Origin: Bin55 sp963667455
GTDB taxonomy: Bacteria > Pseudomonadota > Gammaproteobacteria > Pseudomonadales > Azotimanducaceae
DNA length: 64,000 nucleotides
NCBI GenBank assembly: GCA_963667455.2
Contig: CAXXFR010000031.1
Location: 62,001-126,000, forward strand
Direction of reading: 5' to 3'
Positions 1 to 8,897 of the stretch are shown here, in pieces; the stretch's first letter is position 1; each line of letters begins with the position of its first letter. The translations under genes were made by a program, and so were the position numbers. The notes beneath the pieces are model-generated. The model worked only from the letters and a program-made list of their open reading frames with translations. It searched no databases and had not been told where the DNA came from.

Positions 1-1007
1 CGCTTGGCAAAACGCTTCTTCTCGCGTTTCATTCCTCCGAGACTTTGAACTGCAGACATGTTGTCCAAAGTCTCTTCCATCGTGTTGGTCGTATCTGCAC
101 CGGCGGCCCGCTTGTTCTGATTGACTCGCCGAATGAGCGTGATGCTCGGCCAAGTTACGATGATCACTACCGGTGCGGTCAGACTGACAACGAAAACCAG
201 CCATGGAGCTACTTCGCCGTATGTGTAGTAGATCTGGTAACCGGCTGTTGCAATTGAGGCAAACTGTGCAAAGGGCGCAAGAGTAAGTTCATAGACCGCG
301 TGCGGTACGCTTGCTGTGTCGTAGAGCACGCGATAGACAGAATCCCCCGTTCGATGGTCGTCGACAAGTTCCATCTTGGCTCGAGTCAAACGATCAAACA
401 GCTTGGTTCGGAAGTTGTCGGCCATGCGTTGCGTCAGACGAACGTTGACCCAGAACTCGACGATTCCCCAAACGCCTCCAAGGTCACTTCCTCCCCCGCT
501 GATCGCGTTTTCTGCACGACTTGCCTCATCCCGTCCCGCAAAGAGTCCTGCACCAGTGCCTCGAGCTCGAAGGCCGACGATAAATAGACCGATCAGGAAA
601 ATCATGCTTAGAACAAGCATGATTTGTTGGGGTTCCTGACCCTCCAACGCCCTGAGAATGGGGATCATGTGGGGTGGAAAGTTGACTTCTTCAACAACCA
701 GTGGCACCCGCAAGATCACATGGTCGGCCATGATCTTGTAGAGCCAACCCAGATAGAGCAAAGGAAACAGCGGCGAGAAATCCAAAATGAACTTCGCCGC
801 GAACAAGCCCTTGACCTCACTTATCAGCTTGTAGGCACGAAGAATTAGAACACCCGATTCCCTGTGCGTGATCTCAGTGTCTGTATCGATTCGATCGTCG
901 AACTTCGCACCTCGACGGAATCCATCGATGATGGTGGACGTTTGCGACGTATCGACGTCTTCATTGACCTTGCGGGACTTGAACTTGCGATAGAGCCACT
1001 TGATCAT
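1..1007 (-). CDS. ABC exporter transmembrane subunit, partial (C-terminus beyond window)
   Basis: Reading the minus strand from an ATG at 1007 gives about 335 codons without a stop up to the window edge, so the C-terminus is missing. The visible part looks like the membrane domain of a type IV ABC exporter: a charged N-terminus, several long hydrophobic segments, and a stretch with QRMADNFRTKLFDRLT followed by a YRVLYDTASVP-like segment, as in the coupling-helix region of these exporters. The nucleotide-binding domain would lie outside the window. It starts 2 bases after the stop of the upstream ABC half-transporter, so the two are probably cotranscribed and form a heterodimeric exporter. The substrate cannot be read from the sequence. 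Confidence 0.75.
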   Translation of the reverse strand, partial: MIKWLYRKFKSRKVNEDVDTSQTSTIIDGFRRGAKFDDRIDTDTEITHRESGVLILRAYKLISEVKGLFAAKFILDFSPLFPLLYLGWLYKIMADHVILRVPLVVEEVNFPPHMIPILRALEGQEPQQIMLVLSMIFLIGLFIVGLRARGTGAGLFAGRDEASRAENAISGGGSDLGGVWGIVEFWVNVRLTQRMADNFRTKLFDRLTRAKMELVDDHRTGDSVYRVLYDTASVPHAVYELTLAPFAQFASIATAGYQIYYTYGEVAPWLVFVVSLTAPVVIIVTWPSITLIRRVNQNKRAAGADTTNTMEETLDNMSAVQSLGGMKREKKRFAK

Positions 1008-1009
1008 GG

Positions 1010-3172
1010 TTAGGATCCTGCTGCCCTAATTTGTGAAGCTGCTATTTCTGCTTCCACATAGGCTCGATAGTTGCCATCCGGCAGATTCATGAGCTCTTCA
1101 TGGCTTCCTACTTCAACAATCTTGCCGTCCTTCAGAAATCCGATCTGATCTGCAGTACGAACCGTGGAAAGCCGGTGCGTAATGATGAAGATCACCCGGT
1201 CCTTGCCCCATTCCGCAATATTGCGGAGTACCTTATGCTCCGTGCGGGCATCCAGAGAAGCTGTGGGTTCGTCGAGCACCAATATGGGAGCGTTACGTAT
1301 CAGTGCTCGGGCGATCGTGATGCGTTGACGCTGACCAGCCGAGAGTTTGCCACCTCGCTCTCCCAGCTCGGATTCATAGCCTTCTTCCATTTCTTCAATG
1401 AACTCGTCGGCGCAAGCGATTTCGGCAGCTTCCTTGACTTGCTCCAACGAAATGTCTTCCATTGCGTATGCGATGTTGTCTCGAACTTTGCCCGTGAACA
1501 GCACGTTCTTTTGCAACGCAATGGAAATGTTCCTGCGAATGTCTTCAAGCTTGAGATCGCGCAAATCGACATCGTTAACCAACACGCTACCTGCTTGAGG
1601 ATCGTAGAGCCTCAAGAGCAACATCATCAATGTAGACTTGCCGGACCCTGTGCTCCCCACGATTGCCGTAACGGATCCAACGTCCGCATGAAGGTCGATG
1701 CTGTCGAGGACTTGATCGCCCTCAGGATAGGTGAAGTCCACTCCTTCCCACGTTACCGATTTCACAGGAGTGGGGTAGTTCTTGGTGGTCTCCGACTCTT
1801 CAACGCCGGGTTTGAGCTCTAAGAAATAGAACGCGCGCTCCAACCCGATGAACAAATCCTGCAACATGCACCACAGGCGGATCAACCCTCGACCTGTATT
1901 GATGCATTCCCCAGTCCGGTCACGCCCTACATTGAATGCTCCATAATTCCAAATCGTAAAGCTAATCCACCCAGCCGCCCATGCTGGCATCATGGTGGGG
2001 CGACTTTCGAGCACCCACATTGCCATCATGTATTCGGTAACGATGATCATGATCCCGCTGATGAACCCAACGATTAAATTCAGCAACACCATGTCGAAGC
2101 GAAGATAGAACGCCGCATCCAAAGCACGCTTCGAATCTCGACGAAAACGATTCAACATGGTCGTTTCGGAGCGTGATGCCTTGATAACTTTCGATGCCCG
2201 GAAAACTTCCTGCACCGTCGAAGTCAGATTGCTGTTGGCAACCCTGTTGGCAACGGACCGTTTGCGTATTCGTGGCGTGTACCACATAGTCAGAATGAAC
2301 CCGGGAACCCAGACTATGAGAACCGCGACCAGGAGAAGTGGATCAAAGAACGCGACGAACCAAAAGGCGATTGAAAGCCCACGCACCGTCTCGATAGGTC
2401 CAATCAGGGCCTCATCCAGAACATTGACGATCATTGCACTGTCCTGGTAGATGCGAAATATTGCGTCCCCGGATCGATTGGAGTGATGAAACGACATGGA
2501 TAGGTACTCCAACCTATCCATCATTGCCACCCTTAAGTGGTGGTTCACGTTCTGCCAAATCCACATCCCGTAGTACCCCAACGTGAATCCTTGGAAGATG
2601 CCGAAGAGGCCCAAGAACGCGTAGCCGAAATACATGTGGTTGCGCACACTTCTTCGTTGTGCAACGGTTAGCTTCTCTTCGACCGGTTCTGCGTCGGGGT
2701 CGTCGGAGTCTACGACTTGAACCTCGGAATCGCTCACGCCATCGAGCATGTCTGAACGTACAAAACTCTCATCCAGAAGGAACAGTCTTGCCTGATTGGG
2801 TTGCAACTTGTCTCCAATCAAAAGCTTGTTGTTCCACATATCCCCCATGATGGTTCCGGTGAACGTGTAGAAAAGCGTCAGCGCAAAACCGAGAGCGAAC
2901 ATGAAAATGATGTGAGGGAGCATCGGGATCATGAAAGGCACGGACCGAACAATCATGCTTCCCATCTTGCCGAGCGTTACTTCCGGCGCGTCACTAGCGT
3001 CGGCGAGTTTTCGGGCCTTTTCGGCGGTGCAGAACTCGTAGAACACCACCCAGGCGTTCTTGAGCTTTTGGAAGAAATTGCTCTGAACTATGGCATCGGC
3101 ATCGTCGAGGGATCTTCGTATACGGGCTAGCCAGCCATCTTTCTTTTCCGGCATACGTTCCCCCGTCCCCAC
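1010..3172 (-). CDS. ABC exporter, fused membrane and ATPase domains
   Basis: A 720-residue half-transporter. The N-terminal half carries membrane helices, with an acidic insert at about residues 150-168 in the first extracytoplasmic loop. The C-terminal half is a complete ABC ATPase: Walker A GSTGSGKS near residue 505, signature LSAGQRQR near 612, Walker B ILVLDEPTA near 629 and the switch histidine in ITHRLS near 665. All catalytic residues look intact; the signature has Ala for the usual second Gly. The longest reading frame begins at a GTG, but the ATG at 3154 (residue 7) has a GGGGAA ribosome site just upstream and is the likelier start. The downstream gene at 1007 is probably its partner. 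Lipid, peptide or drug export are all possible. Confidence 0.88.
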   Translation of the reverse strand: MGTGERMPEKKDGWLARIRRSLDDADAIVQSNFFQKLKNAWVVFYEFCTAEKARKLADASDAPEVTLGKMGSMIVRSVPFMIPMLPHIIFMFALGFALTLFYTFTGTIMGDMWNNKLLIGDKLQPNQARLFLLDESFVRSDMLDGVSDSEVQVVDSDDPDAEPVEEKLTVAQRRSVRNHMYFGYAFLGLFGIFQGFTLGYYGMWIWQNVNHHLRVAMMDRLEYLSMSFHHSNRSGDAIFRIYQDSAMIVNVLDEALIGPIETVRGLSIAFWFVAFFDPLLLVAVLIVWVPGFILTMWYTPRIRKRSVANRVANSNLTSTVQEVFRASKVIKASRSETTMLNRFRRDSKRALDAAFYLRFDMVLLNLIVGFISGIMIIVTEYMMAMWVLESRPTMMPAWAAGWISFTIWNYGAFNVGRDRTGECINTGRGLIRLWCMLQDLFIGLERAFYFLELKPGVEESETTKNYPTPVKSVTWEGVDFTYPEGDQVLDSIDLHADVGSVTAIVGSTGSGKSTLMMLLLRLYDPQAGSVLVNDVDLRDLKLEDIRRNISIALQKNVLFTGKVRDNIAYAMEDISLEQVKEAAEIACADEFIEEMEEGYESELGERGGKLSAGQRQRITIARALIRNAPILVLDEPTASLDARTEHKVLRNIAEWGKDRVIFIITHRLSTVRTADQIGFLKDGKIVEVGSHEELMNLPDGNYRAYVEAEIAASQIRAAGS

Positions 3173-3355
3173 GTACTAGGCTTGTTGCTTAGTCAGAATG
3201 CGATTTAAGCATACTTGCAACGGAAATCGCTTCGGCAACGCTCGAATCGTTGACCCCTTGCTCGTCCATGCAAGCACTCTAAGAGCTAACGAAACATTCC
3301 GACAGTCTTCGGGCATCATAACGAATACAAGACTTTCCCGATCCAAGTCCAATTG

Positions 3356-5566
3356 ATGAGACAAACGAACTCCATTCGCCCATTGCTAGTGCTACTTGGC
3401 GGTGTCGGAACTGCCGGCGCTATCGTCCCTCTACTCACGGCGTGCGGCCAATCCACCGAGGAAGAAGAAATGCCCCAACCTCCTGTTGCGGAAACACGAT
3501 CACACACCTACGAGCACCACGAAATCAAGCTCAACGACCCCTACCACTGGCTCAAGGATCAAAGCTATCCAGATGTGGACGACAAAGACGTGCTGGAGTA
3601 TCTCGAAAAAGAGAACGAGTACTACGCTGCATTCACCAATCGCGTTGAGCCACTAGTGGACCAAATCTTTGAGGAATTGAAAGGTCGTCTCGACCCCGAC
3701 GACGAGTCGGTTCCTTCAAAGGATGGCAAATACATCTACCAAGGTCGCTACCAGTCGGGTCAGCAGTATCAGATTCACGTTCGTTGGCCAGCTGAATCAG
3801 CCGATGAAGACTTGATGCCGCTCAGTGAAGACCAAATTGAGTTGCTGCTTGACGAGAACGAACTCGCAGGAGACAGTGACTACTTCAGACGCGGTAGCTG
3901 GTCGATGAGCCCGAACGATGAACTCCTCGCGTACAGCACCGACCACTCCGGAAGCGAACGTTATACGTTGGTGATTCGGGATCTAAACACAGGAGAACTC
4001 CTAGAAGACGTAATCGAGAACACATACGGATCGGTAGTGTGGGCAAACGACAACAAGAGCTTCCTCTACGTTGACCTCGACGAGCAGTTGCGACCGAACC
4101 GGATCTTGCACCACGTATTGGGTACCGACGTCTCCGAAGATCGAGTCGTGTATGTAGAGGAGGATCCAGGGTTTTTCGTCGGCCTCGACCGCACCACATC
4201 ACGCAAGTTCGCCCTCATCCAAACCGATGACCACGTCACTTCGGAGGTCATGTTCATCGCACTTGACGATCTCAGTCAGGCACCCACCGTTATCTCTCCA
4301 CGGAGGGTCGATCACACCTACAGCGTCGACCACCGACAGGGAAAGTTTGTGATTCGGACTAACGACACCCACAAGAACTTTCGAATTGTCTCAGCTCCCG
4401 ACACTGCATATGAACCTGAGAATTGGGAGAGTCTGCTAGAGCCATCGGATAGTCGCCACATCGGACCAGTTCAAGCACTCGAAGACCGGATCGTTGTTGG
4501 AGCTCGGGAGAATGGTCTCGACCAGGTGTTGATATCAACGGAGGAAGGAGAGTTTGAATCAATTCCGTTTGATGAACCCGCATACAGCGCTGGTTTCCAC
4601 TTCAGTGCAGAGAGTAATCCGACTCACATCAGAATCGGCTTCTCCTCATTGGTCACACCTCAAACGACATTCGACTACTCGTTTGCAGACGGGACGACCA
4701 AAGTAAGAAAAACGCAGAAAATTCCGAGCGGTTACTCGCGCGACCTCTACGAGTCCCAGCGCAGAATTGCCGTCTCTCACGACGGCGTCGAAGTGCCCGT
4801 ATCAATCGTCTATAGAAAGGACACACCCCTCGACGGAACTGCGCCTTTGCACTTGTACGGCTATGGTGCGTACGGATACAGTTCCGATCCGTATTTCTCA
4901 ACGAGTGTGTTTTCTCTGCTTGACAGAGGTTTCGTCTACGCGATTGCCCACATTCGTGGAGGTAGCGAGATGGGCTATCACTGGTACGAAGCGGGGAAAC
5001 TCGACCAACGAATGAACACCTTCCTCGATTTCATCGCGGTCGCGCAGTATCTTGTGGATCAAGACTTCACATCCGAAGGTCAAATCGCGATTCGAGGAGG
5101 TAGCGCCGGCGGTACTCTGATGGGCGTCGTGGCTAACCTCGAGCCCAAGCTTTGGGGAGCAGTCGTCGCGGCTGTTCCATTTGTCGACGTGCTGAACACC
5201 ATGCTCGATGAGTCGCTGCCGTTGACTCCCATGGAGTGGCCGGAGTGGGGAAATCCCATAACAAGCAAAGAAGATTTCGAGTACATCCTTTCGTACTCGC
5301 CGTACGACCAGATTTCGGCACAAGACTACCCGCCGATGCTCGTTACTGCGGGACTAAACGATCCTAGGGTCACCTACTGGGAACCGGCGAAGTACGTTGC
5401 CAAACTTCGAGTCACGAAGACGGATACGAACCCATTGCTGCTCAGAACGGAAATGGGGGCCGGGCACGGCGGGAAGTCGGGACGATTTGACTCGCTACGA
5501 GAAGTGGCAGAAGCCTATGCTTTCATGATCACGTCGATGGACGTCGAATCGAACGCAAGCCAATAG
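3356..5566 (+). CDS. Oligopeptidase B-like prolyl oligopeptidase (S9A), lipoprotein
   Basis: A serine peptidase of the prolyl oligopeptidase family, expected to cut short peptides. The mature N-terminal part is the beta-propeller. The C-terminal alpha/beta-hydrolase domain has the nucleophile in RGGSAGGTLMG (Ser near 582), the Asp in DPRVTYWEPAKYVAKLR and the His in GAGHGGKSGRF. The last two motifs match oligopeptidase B better than prolyl endopeptidase. The first 30 residues are a lipoprotein signal peptide ending in the lipobox LTAC, so the enzyme should be membrane-anchored outside the cytoplasm, whereas classical oligopeptidase B is cytosolic. I chose the ATG at 3356; a TTG directly before it is possible. 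It faces the FAD reductase gene with only 6 bases between the stops. Confidence 0.9.
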   Translation: MRQTNSIRPLLVLLGGVGTAGAIVPLLTACGQSTEEEEMPQPPVAETRSHTYEHHEIKLNDPYHWLKDQSYPDVDDKDVLEYLEKENEYYAAFTNRVEPLVDQIFEELKGRLDPDDESVPSKDGKYIYQGRYQSGQQYQIHVRWPAESADEDLMPLSEDQIELLLDENELAGDSDYFRRGSWSMSPNDELLAYSTDHSGSERYTLVIRDLNTGELLEDVIENTYGSVVWANDNKSFLYVDLDEQLRPNRILHHVLGTDVSEDRVVYVEEDPGFFVGLDRTTSRKFALIQTDDHVTSEVMFIALDDLSQAPTVISPRRVDHTYSVDHRQGKFVIRTNDTHKNFRIVSAPDTAYEPENWESLLEPSDSRHIGPVQALEDRIVVGARENGLDQVLISTEEGEFESIPFDEPAYSAGFHFSAESNPTHIRIGFSSLVTPQTTFDYSFADGTTKVRKTQKIPSGYSRDLYESQRRIAVSHDGVEVPVSIVYRKDTPLDGTAPLHLYGYGAYGYSSDPYFSTSVFSLLDRGFVYAIAHIRGGSEMGYHWYEAGKLDQRMNTFLDFIAVAQYLVDQDFTSEGQIAIRGGSAGGTLMGVVANLEPKLWGAVVAAVPFVDVLNTMLDESLPLTPMEWPEWGNPITSKEDFEYILSYSPYDQISAQDYPPMLVTAGLNDPRVTYWEPAKYVAKLRVTKTDTNPLLLRTEMGAGHGGKSGRFDSLREVAEAYAFMITSMDVESNASQ

Positions 5567-5572
5567 GGTTGC

Positions 5573-6814
5573 TCAGTTCGGCGATTGAGAGATCAACTCT
5601 CTCAAGTTCACATCTGGGTCTGCCAGCACATTGGGGTCGAAACGCTTCCCGATCAGTTTGCGGCTTGCCAAGAATTCACCGGGTGAGTTCATTGCACTAG
5701 TTCCCACGAGCAAGTCATTCTTTAGGTGAAAAAGCATGAAGGACCAACTTCCAACTTCACCGCGAGGTATCGTGACTTCACCCTCGGAAGGAAAGCCGGA
5801 CGTTTGAAGCTTCACATCGAACTGATCCGACCAGTTCCAAGGCGGAGAGTGATTGGGATACGGATTCTGCGCCACGGTCGATGCTACGCATCGAGCTTGA
5901 TCCAGTGCGTTGGGGACACACTCAAGGCGCACCCTTTCTGACAGCAAAGTGCTAGGCAGATTGGTGCAATCCCCAATGGCGAATATGTCGTCGTGAGAGG
6001 TTCGGCAATACTCGTCCACGACAATTCCATTGTTGCAAGCGAGCCCAGCTCGTTCCGCAAGTTCCACATTGGGAACTACCCCGATTCCTACGATGACCAA
6101 CTCAACGGATTCACACTCCCCGTTGGCTAGGTTTACACCCGCTGCAGATCCATCTGAGCCTGTCGCAATGGACGTAACTTCCGTTCCGGTTCGGACACGG
6201 ACCCCTCGAGATTCGTGCAGCCGTTCGAAGTACTCCGAGATCTCGGGTACAGCACTTCGCTGTAACAGACGATCAACTTGTTCAAGCACAACCACTTCGT
6301 GCCCCATCGTGCAACACGACGCCGCCACCTCCAAGCCAATGAAGCCTCCGCCAATGACGGCGACTCTGCTTCCTTCGGTCAATCCACGTTTGATTGACTC
6401 ACAATCGCTGATCGAACGTAGTGAGTGCACGCCACTACTTCCCACACCTGGAACGGGAAGCTCTCGATTGACCGAACCTGTTGCAAGAATAAGTGTTTCC
6501 CATCCGATCTCAGATCCGTCTCCAAGACGGATACGTTTGGAGACCGGCTCAATTTCAACAACCCGTGTACCGGTCAAACACTCGATGTGCTGGCTCTCAT
6601 AGAACTGCTCTCGACGAATGAAGACTTGATCGAGCTTGAACTCGCCTAGCAAGTACTGTTTCGAAAGCGGTGGACGCTGGTAGGGAATGTGTTCTTCTTC
6701 CGTTATTAGGACGATTCGTTCGTCGTATCCGAGCTGTCGCAAACCGGCGACGACCTGACCGGCCGCATGCCCGCCGCCAACGACCACTACGCCGTTGTTT
6801 CGGCGGTTGGTCAC
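5573..6814 (-). CDS. FAD/NAD(P)-dependent oxidoreductase, ferredoxin-reductase type
   Basis: A 413-residue flavoprotein of the AIF / rhodocoxin-ferredoxin reductase family, which passes electrons from NAD(P)H to a ferredoxin or rubredoxin, often for a P450 or dioxygenase. The FAD-binding dinucleotide fold is VVGGGHAAG (residues 11-19), the ATGS turn is at 111-114, the NAD(P)-binding fold GGGFIGLE at 155-162, and the second FAD motif IFAIGDCTN near 280. The C-terminal roughly 90 residues fit the reductase C-terminal domain. No ferredoxin or oxygenase gene is adjacent, so the electron acceptor is unknown. The start is a GTG at 6814. Confidence 0.88.
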   Translation of the reverse strand: MTNRRNNGVVVVGGGHAAGQVVAGLRQLGYDERIVLITEEEHIPYQRPPLSKQYLLGEFKLDQVFIRREQFYESQHIECLTGTRVVEIEPVSKRIRLGDGSEIGWETLILATGSVNRELPVPGVGSSGVHSLRSISDCESIKRGLTEGSRVAVIGGGFIGLEVAASCCTMGHEVVVLEQVDRLLQRSAVPEISEYFERLHESRGVRVRTGTEVTSIATGSDGSAAGVNLANGECESVELVIVGIGVVPNVELAERAGLACNNGIVVDEYCRTSHDDIFAIGDCTNLPSTLLSERVRLECVPNALDQARCVASTVAQNPYPNHSPPWNWSDQFDVKLQTSGFPSEGEVTIPRGEVGSWSFMLFHLKNDLLVGTSAMNSPGEFLASRKLIGKRFDPNVLADPDVNLRELISQSPN

Positions 6815-6862
6815 GCCGAAGGAAACCGCATGGCAGTAGCTGAGTGAAACTCCTCCCTCACT

Positions 6863-7192
6863 CTACTTCTTCCTATCCTGCATGGGCATTGGAAAAGGTG
6901 TGACGTTGCTTCCGTCTCCTTCAGTAATCTTTGGTGTGCCCTGCTTCTTGACCTCATCGATTCGAACGACCGCATGCATGGGAACCAGGGTACTGTCAAC
7001 ATCCCCAAACTCGAGACGAAGCTTCTCCTCGGATGGGTCGATCACCATCTGACTTGGCTTGTCGAAGACAAAATTGCGGAGCTCGATGAATCCGAACAGT
7101 TCACTTGTCATGACTTCCCGTACATAGACTTCATAGACTTGCCGAGCATTTTGAAACTGAACTCGGTACAGTCGCTTCTTAATCGAATCCAT
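6863..7192 (-). CDS. DUF1820 family protein
   Basis: A small soluble protein of about 109 residues starting MDSIKKRLYRVQF. The N-terminal KKRLYRVQFxNxxxVYEVYVREV pattern, followed by FGFIELRNFVF and a C-terminal proline-rich tail, is what I know from DUF1820 proteins, which are widespread in gammaproteobacteria and have no known function. The frame stays open 13 codons upstream, but the ATG at 7192 fits the family start. It lies downstream of creD on the same strand, with about 190 bases between them that include a short hairpin. Confidence 0.75.
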   Translation of the reverse strand: MDSIKKRLYRVQFQNARQVYEVYVREVMTSELFGFIELRNFVFDKPSQMVIDPSEEKLRLEFGDVDSTLVPMHAVVRIDEVKKQGTPKITEGDGSNVTPFPMPMQDRKK

Positions 7193-7253
7193 TTGAAGTT
7201 TGCGAACCGAAAGGGTTCTCGATTTCCTCACACAGTATTTTAGGTTGATGAAT

Positions 7254-7273
7254 CTCGGCTATACCCAGCCGAG
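7254..7273. terminator. Short perfect hairpin between creD and the DUF1820 gene
   Basis: CTCGGCT and AGCCGAG form a perfect 7-bp stem around a 6-base loop. It lies downstream of creD and upstream of the DUF1820 gene, both on the minus strand. No T-run follows on either strand, so termination is only a guess. Confidence 0.3.
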
Positions 7274-7385
7274 TCTTCAGCCTGCTGTCCGAATATTGAT
7301 TTGGATTCGGACCAAACTCAGCACTTCGACCAGGTCATGAGCAGTCCCAATGGAAGCAAGAAAGCGCACAGAACTTCCTAGCCAA

Positions 7386-8699
7386 TTACTGGTCTGTTTC
7401 GGCTTGCTCCTCCACTCGAAGAGATCGAGTGGCAAACATCAATGCCGCTAGCAGGAGCAACAGCAAAACCGTTCCTACGAGCAACGCGTACTCATTCATT
7501 TGGAGCACCGCGAACAGCGCCACGTAAAGAACCAGCAACACGAAAGCGACTGCAACCGCCACAGTCTGATTGCGGGTCACGAGCCAAACATAGGCAACGT
7601 TCATTGTTGCCAGTAGCGCAGCGGCGAGGACATAGCCCACGCCAAACCCCACATGTTCGGAGAGTGAAAGGAGCGTAAGAAAGAACAACACCAATCCCGT
7701 GCCGACTACACCGTATTGAATGATGTGAAACCGTGCCTTGGTTACCAGCTCAAGGCAAACGATGCTCACCAAGGTCATCACAATGAACAGGACACCGTAC
7801 TTGATTGATCGTTCGACAGCCCGATAAGGCGTATTCAGAGTCAGAATCGTATAGCCCAAATCGGTGTAGCGTCGCCCTTGCGGCCCGTACCTGATTGAAC
7901 TCATCATGTTCTCGAACTCCGACACCGCGATTACCGCTGGAAAGCCTCGCGACAGGGCGTGCGCAGTCCACGACGCCGTAAATCCGCTGTCACTGACATC
8001 TCGCTGGTCTGGCAAGTAGCGACCGTCAAAACTGGGGTCCGGCCAATCCGAGACCATCGAAACTTCTGTCTGGTCGCCGACTGGCAACACCGAGAATCTT
8101 TGCGTGCCCCTCAGTTCTAGTTCGAAGGCAACGCTTCCGCCTTCTTCCAGCACGGAACTATCCAATGGGACTTGTATAGCGTTGCCAATTCCACGGATTT
8201 GCGTTGACTCGGTTCTATCTTGTTCTAGACCGTTCCAATTCAGTTTCGCCTTACGTATGCCTCTGCTATCCGATATTCCGAACACCAATTTCACTTCTTC
8301 CACGGTTCCCTCGACAAGACGGGGATCAATTGGGCGAAATTCCGCGCTTGCCGTAATGTTTGCAGTGAACACCGGCATGTCGTAAATGCCCCGTTTTCGC
8401 ATTTCGTGTGAGGATTCATGGCTAACGTTAAGTTGACTTGGCATATAGAGCACAGAATGCGAACGATTAGTGATCTGCCCCTCCGACGTTCTCGTGAGAT
8501 TCTGAAGTTTGACCAACAGCAAAGGGCCCGCTATCGATTGAGGACCAGACCAAGCTTGGGATACATCGTCAACTGCCTGTCGGTAGTAGCCCTGTCTCTC
8601 AGTGGAAAGCACGAATACTGAGACGAGGGGAATCATCAGCGCGATGATGATCAGAATTACAAGAATGAAGCGTAGTGTGATGGGCTCGATTCGAATCAC
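7386..8699 (-). CDS. creD: CreD-like inner membrane protein
   Basis: A 437-residue membrane protein with one N-terminal transmembrane segment (residues about 10-30), a large periplasmic domain, and about six closely spaced transmembrane helices at the C-terminus. The N-terminal pattern with RxGYYRQAVDDVSQAW and GPLLLV and the C-terminal helical bundle are typical of CreD, known in enterobacteria as a member of the CreBC regulon that affects envelope stress and beta-lactam or colicin response. No creBC sensor-regulator genes are visible here. The start is a GTG at 8699, sharing four bases (GTGA) with the stop of a preceding short open frame. Confidence 0.85.
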   Translation of the reverse strand: MIRIEPITLRFILVILIIIALMIPLVSVFVLSTERQGYYRQAVDDVSQAWSGPQSIAGPLLLVKLQNLTRTSEGQITNRSHSVLYMPSQLNVSHESSHEMRKRGIYDMPVFTANITASAEFRPIDPRLVEGTVEEVKLVFGISDSRGIRKAKLNWNGLEQDRTESTQIRGIGNAIQVPLDSSVLEEGGSVAFELELRGTQRFSVLPVGDQTEVSMVSDWPDPSFDGRYLPDQRDVSDSGFTASWTAHALSRGFPAVIAVSEFENMMSSIRYGPQGRRYTDLGYTILTLNTPYRAVERSIKYGVLFIVMTLVSIVCLELVTKARFHIIQYGVVGTGLVLFFLTLLSLSEHVGFGVGYVLAAALLATMNVAYVWLVTRNQTVAVAVAFVLLVLYVALFAVLQMNEYALLVGTVLLLLLLAALMFATRSLRVEEQAETDQ

Positions 8700-8896
8700 G
8701 GATTGAATTCCCGATGGCTGTTCATGGTTGCCAGTTCGTCAAGCATCAGCAGGTCGCTCAGCTGACAATGACGAGAATTGGCTCGAAGGAGGAAGCGACC
8801 GACACGGATCTCAAGGCACAACACCCGCGACTTAGTCGCAGTATAAACGGCGTAGTGTTCACTGGAGCAACACTGCGCCATTGCCTCTCTTGCCAA
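8696..8896 (-). CDS. Possible small ORF coupled to creD
   Basis: A frame of up to 66 codons runs from a TTG just after the preceding gene's stop to a TGA that overlaps the creD start. The translation has no recognisable domain, no membrane segment and an unremarkable composition. Only the GTGA overlap suggests it might be translated. It may equally be spacer. Some CreD loci carry a small winged-helix regulator here, but I see no helix-turn-helix in this frame. Confidence 0.2.
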   Translation of the reverse strand: MAREAMAQCCSSEHYAVYTATKSRVLCLEIRVGRFLLRANSRHCQLSDLLMLDELATMNSHREFNP

Positions 8897-8897
8897 T

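Noticed and set aside
5726..6602. Plus-strand frames up to 190 codons opposite the FAD reductase gene
   Set aside because: They are shadows of a gene with complete FAD and NAD motifs on the other strand.
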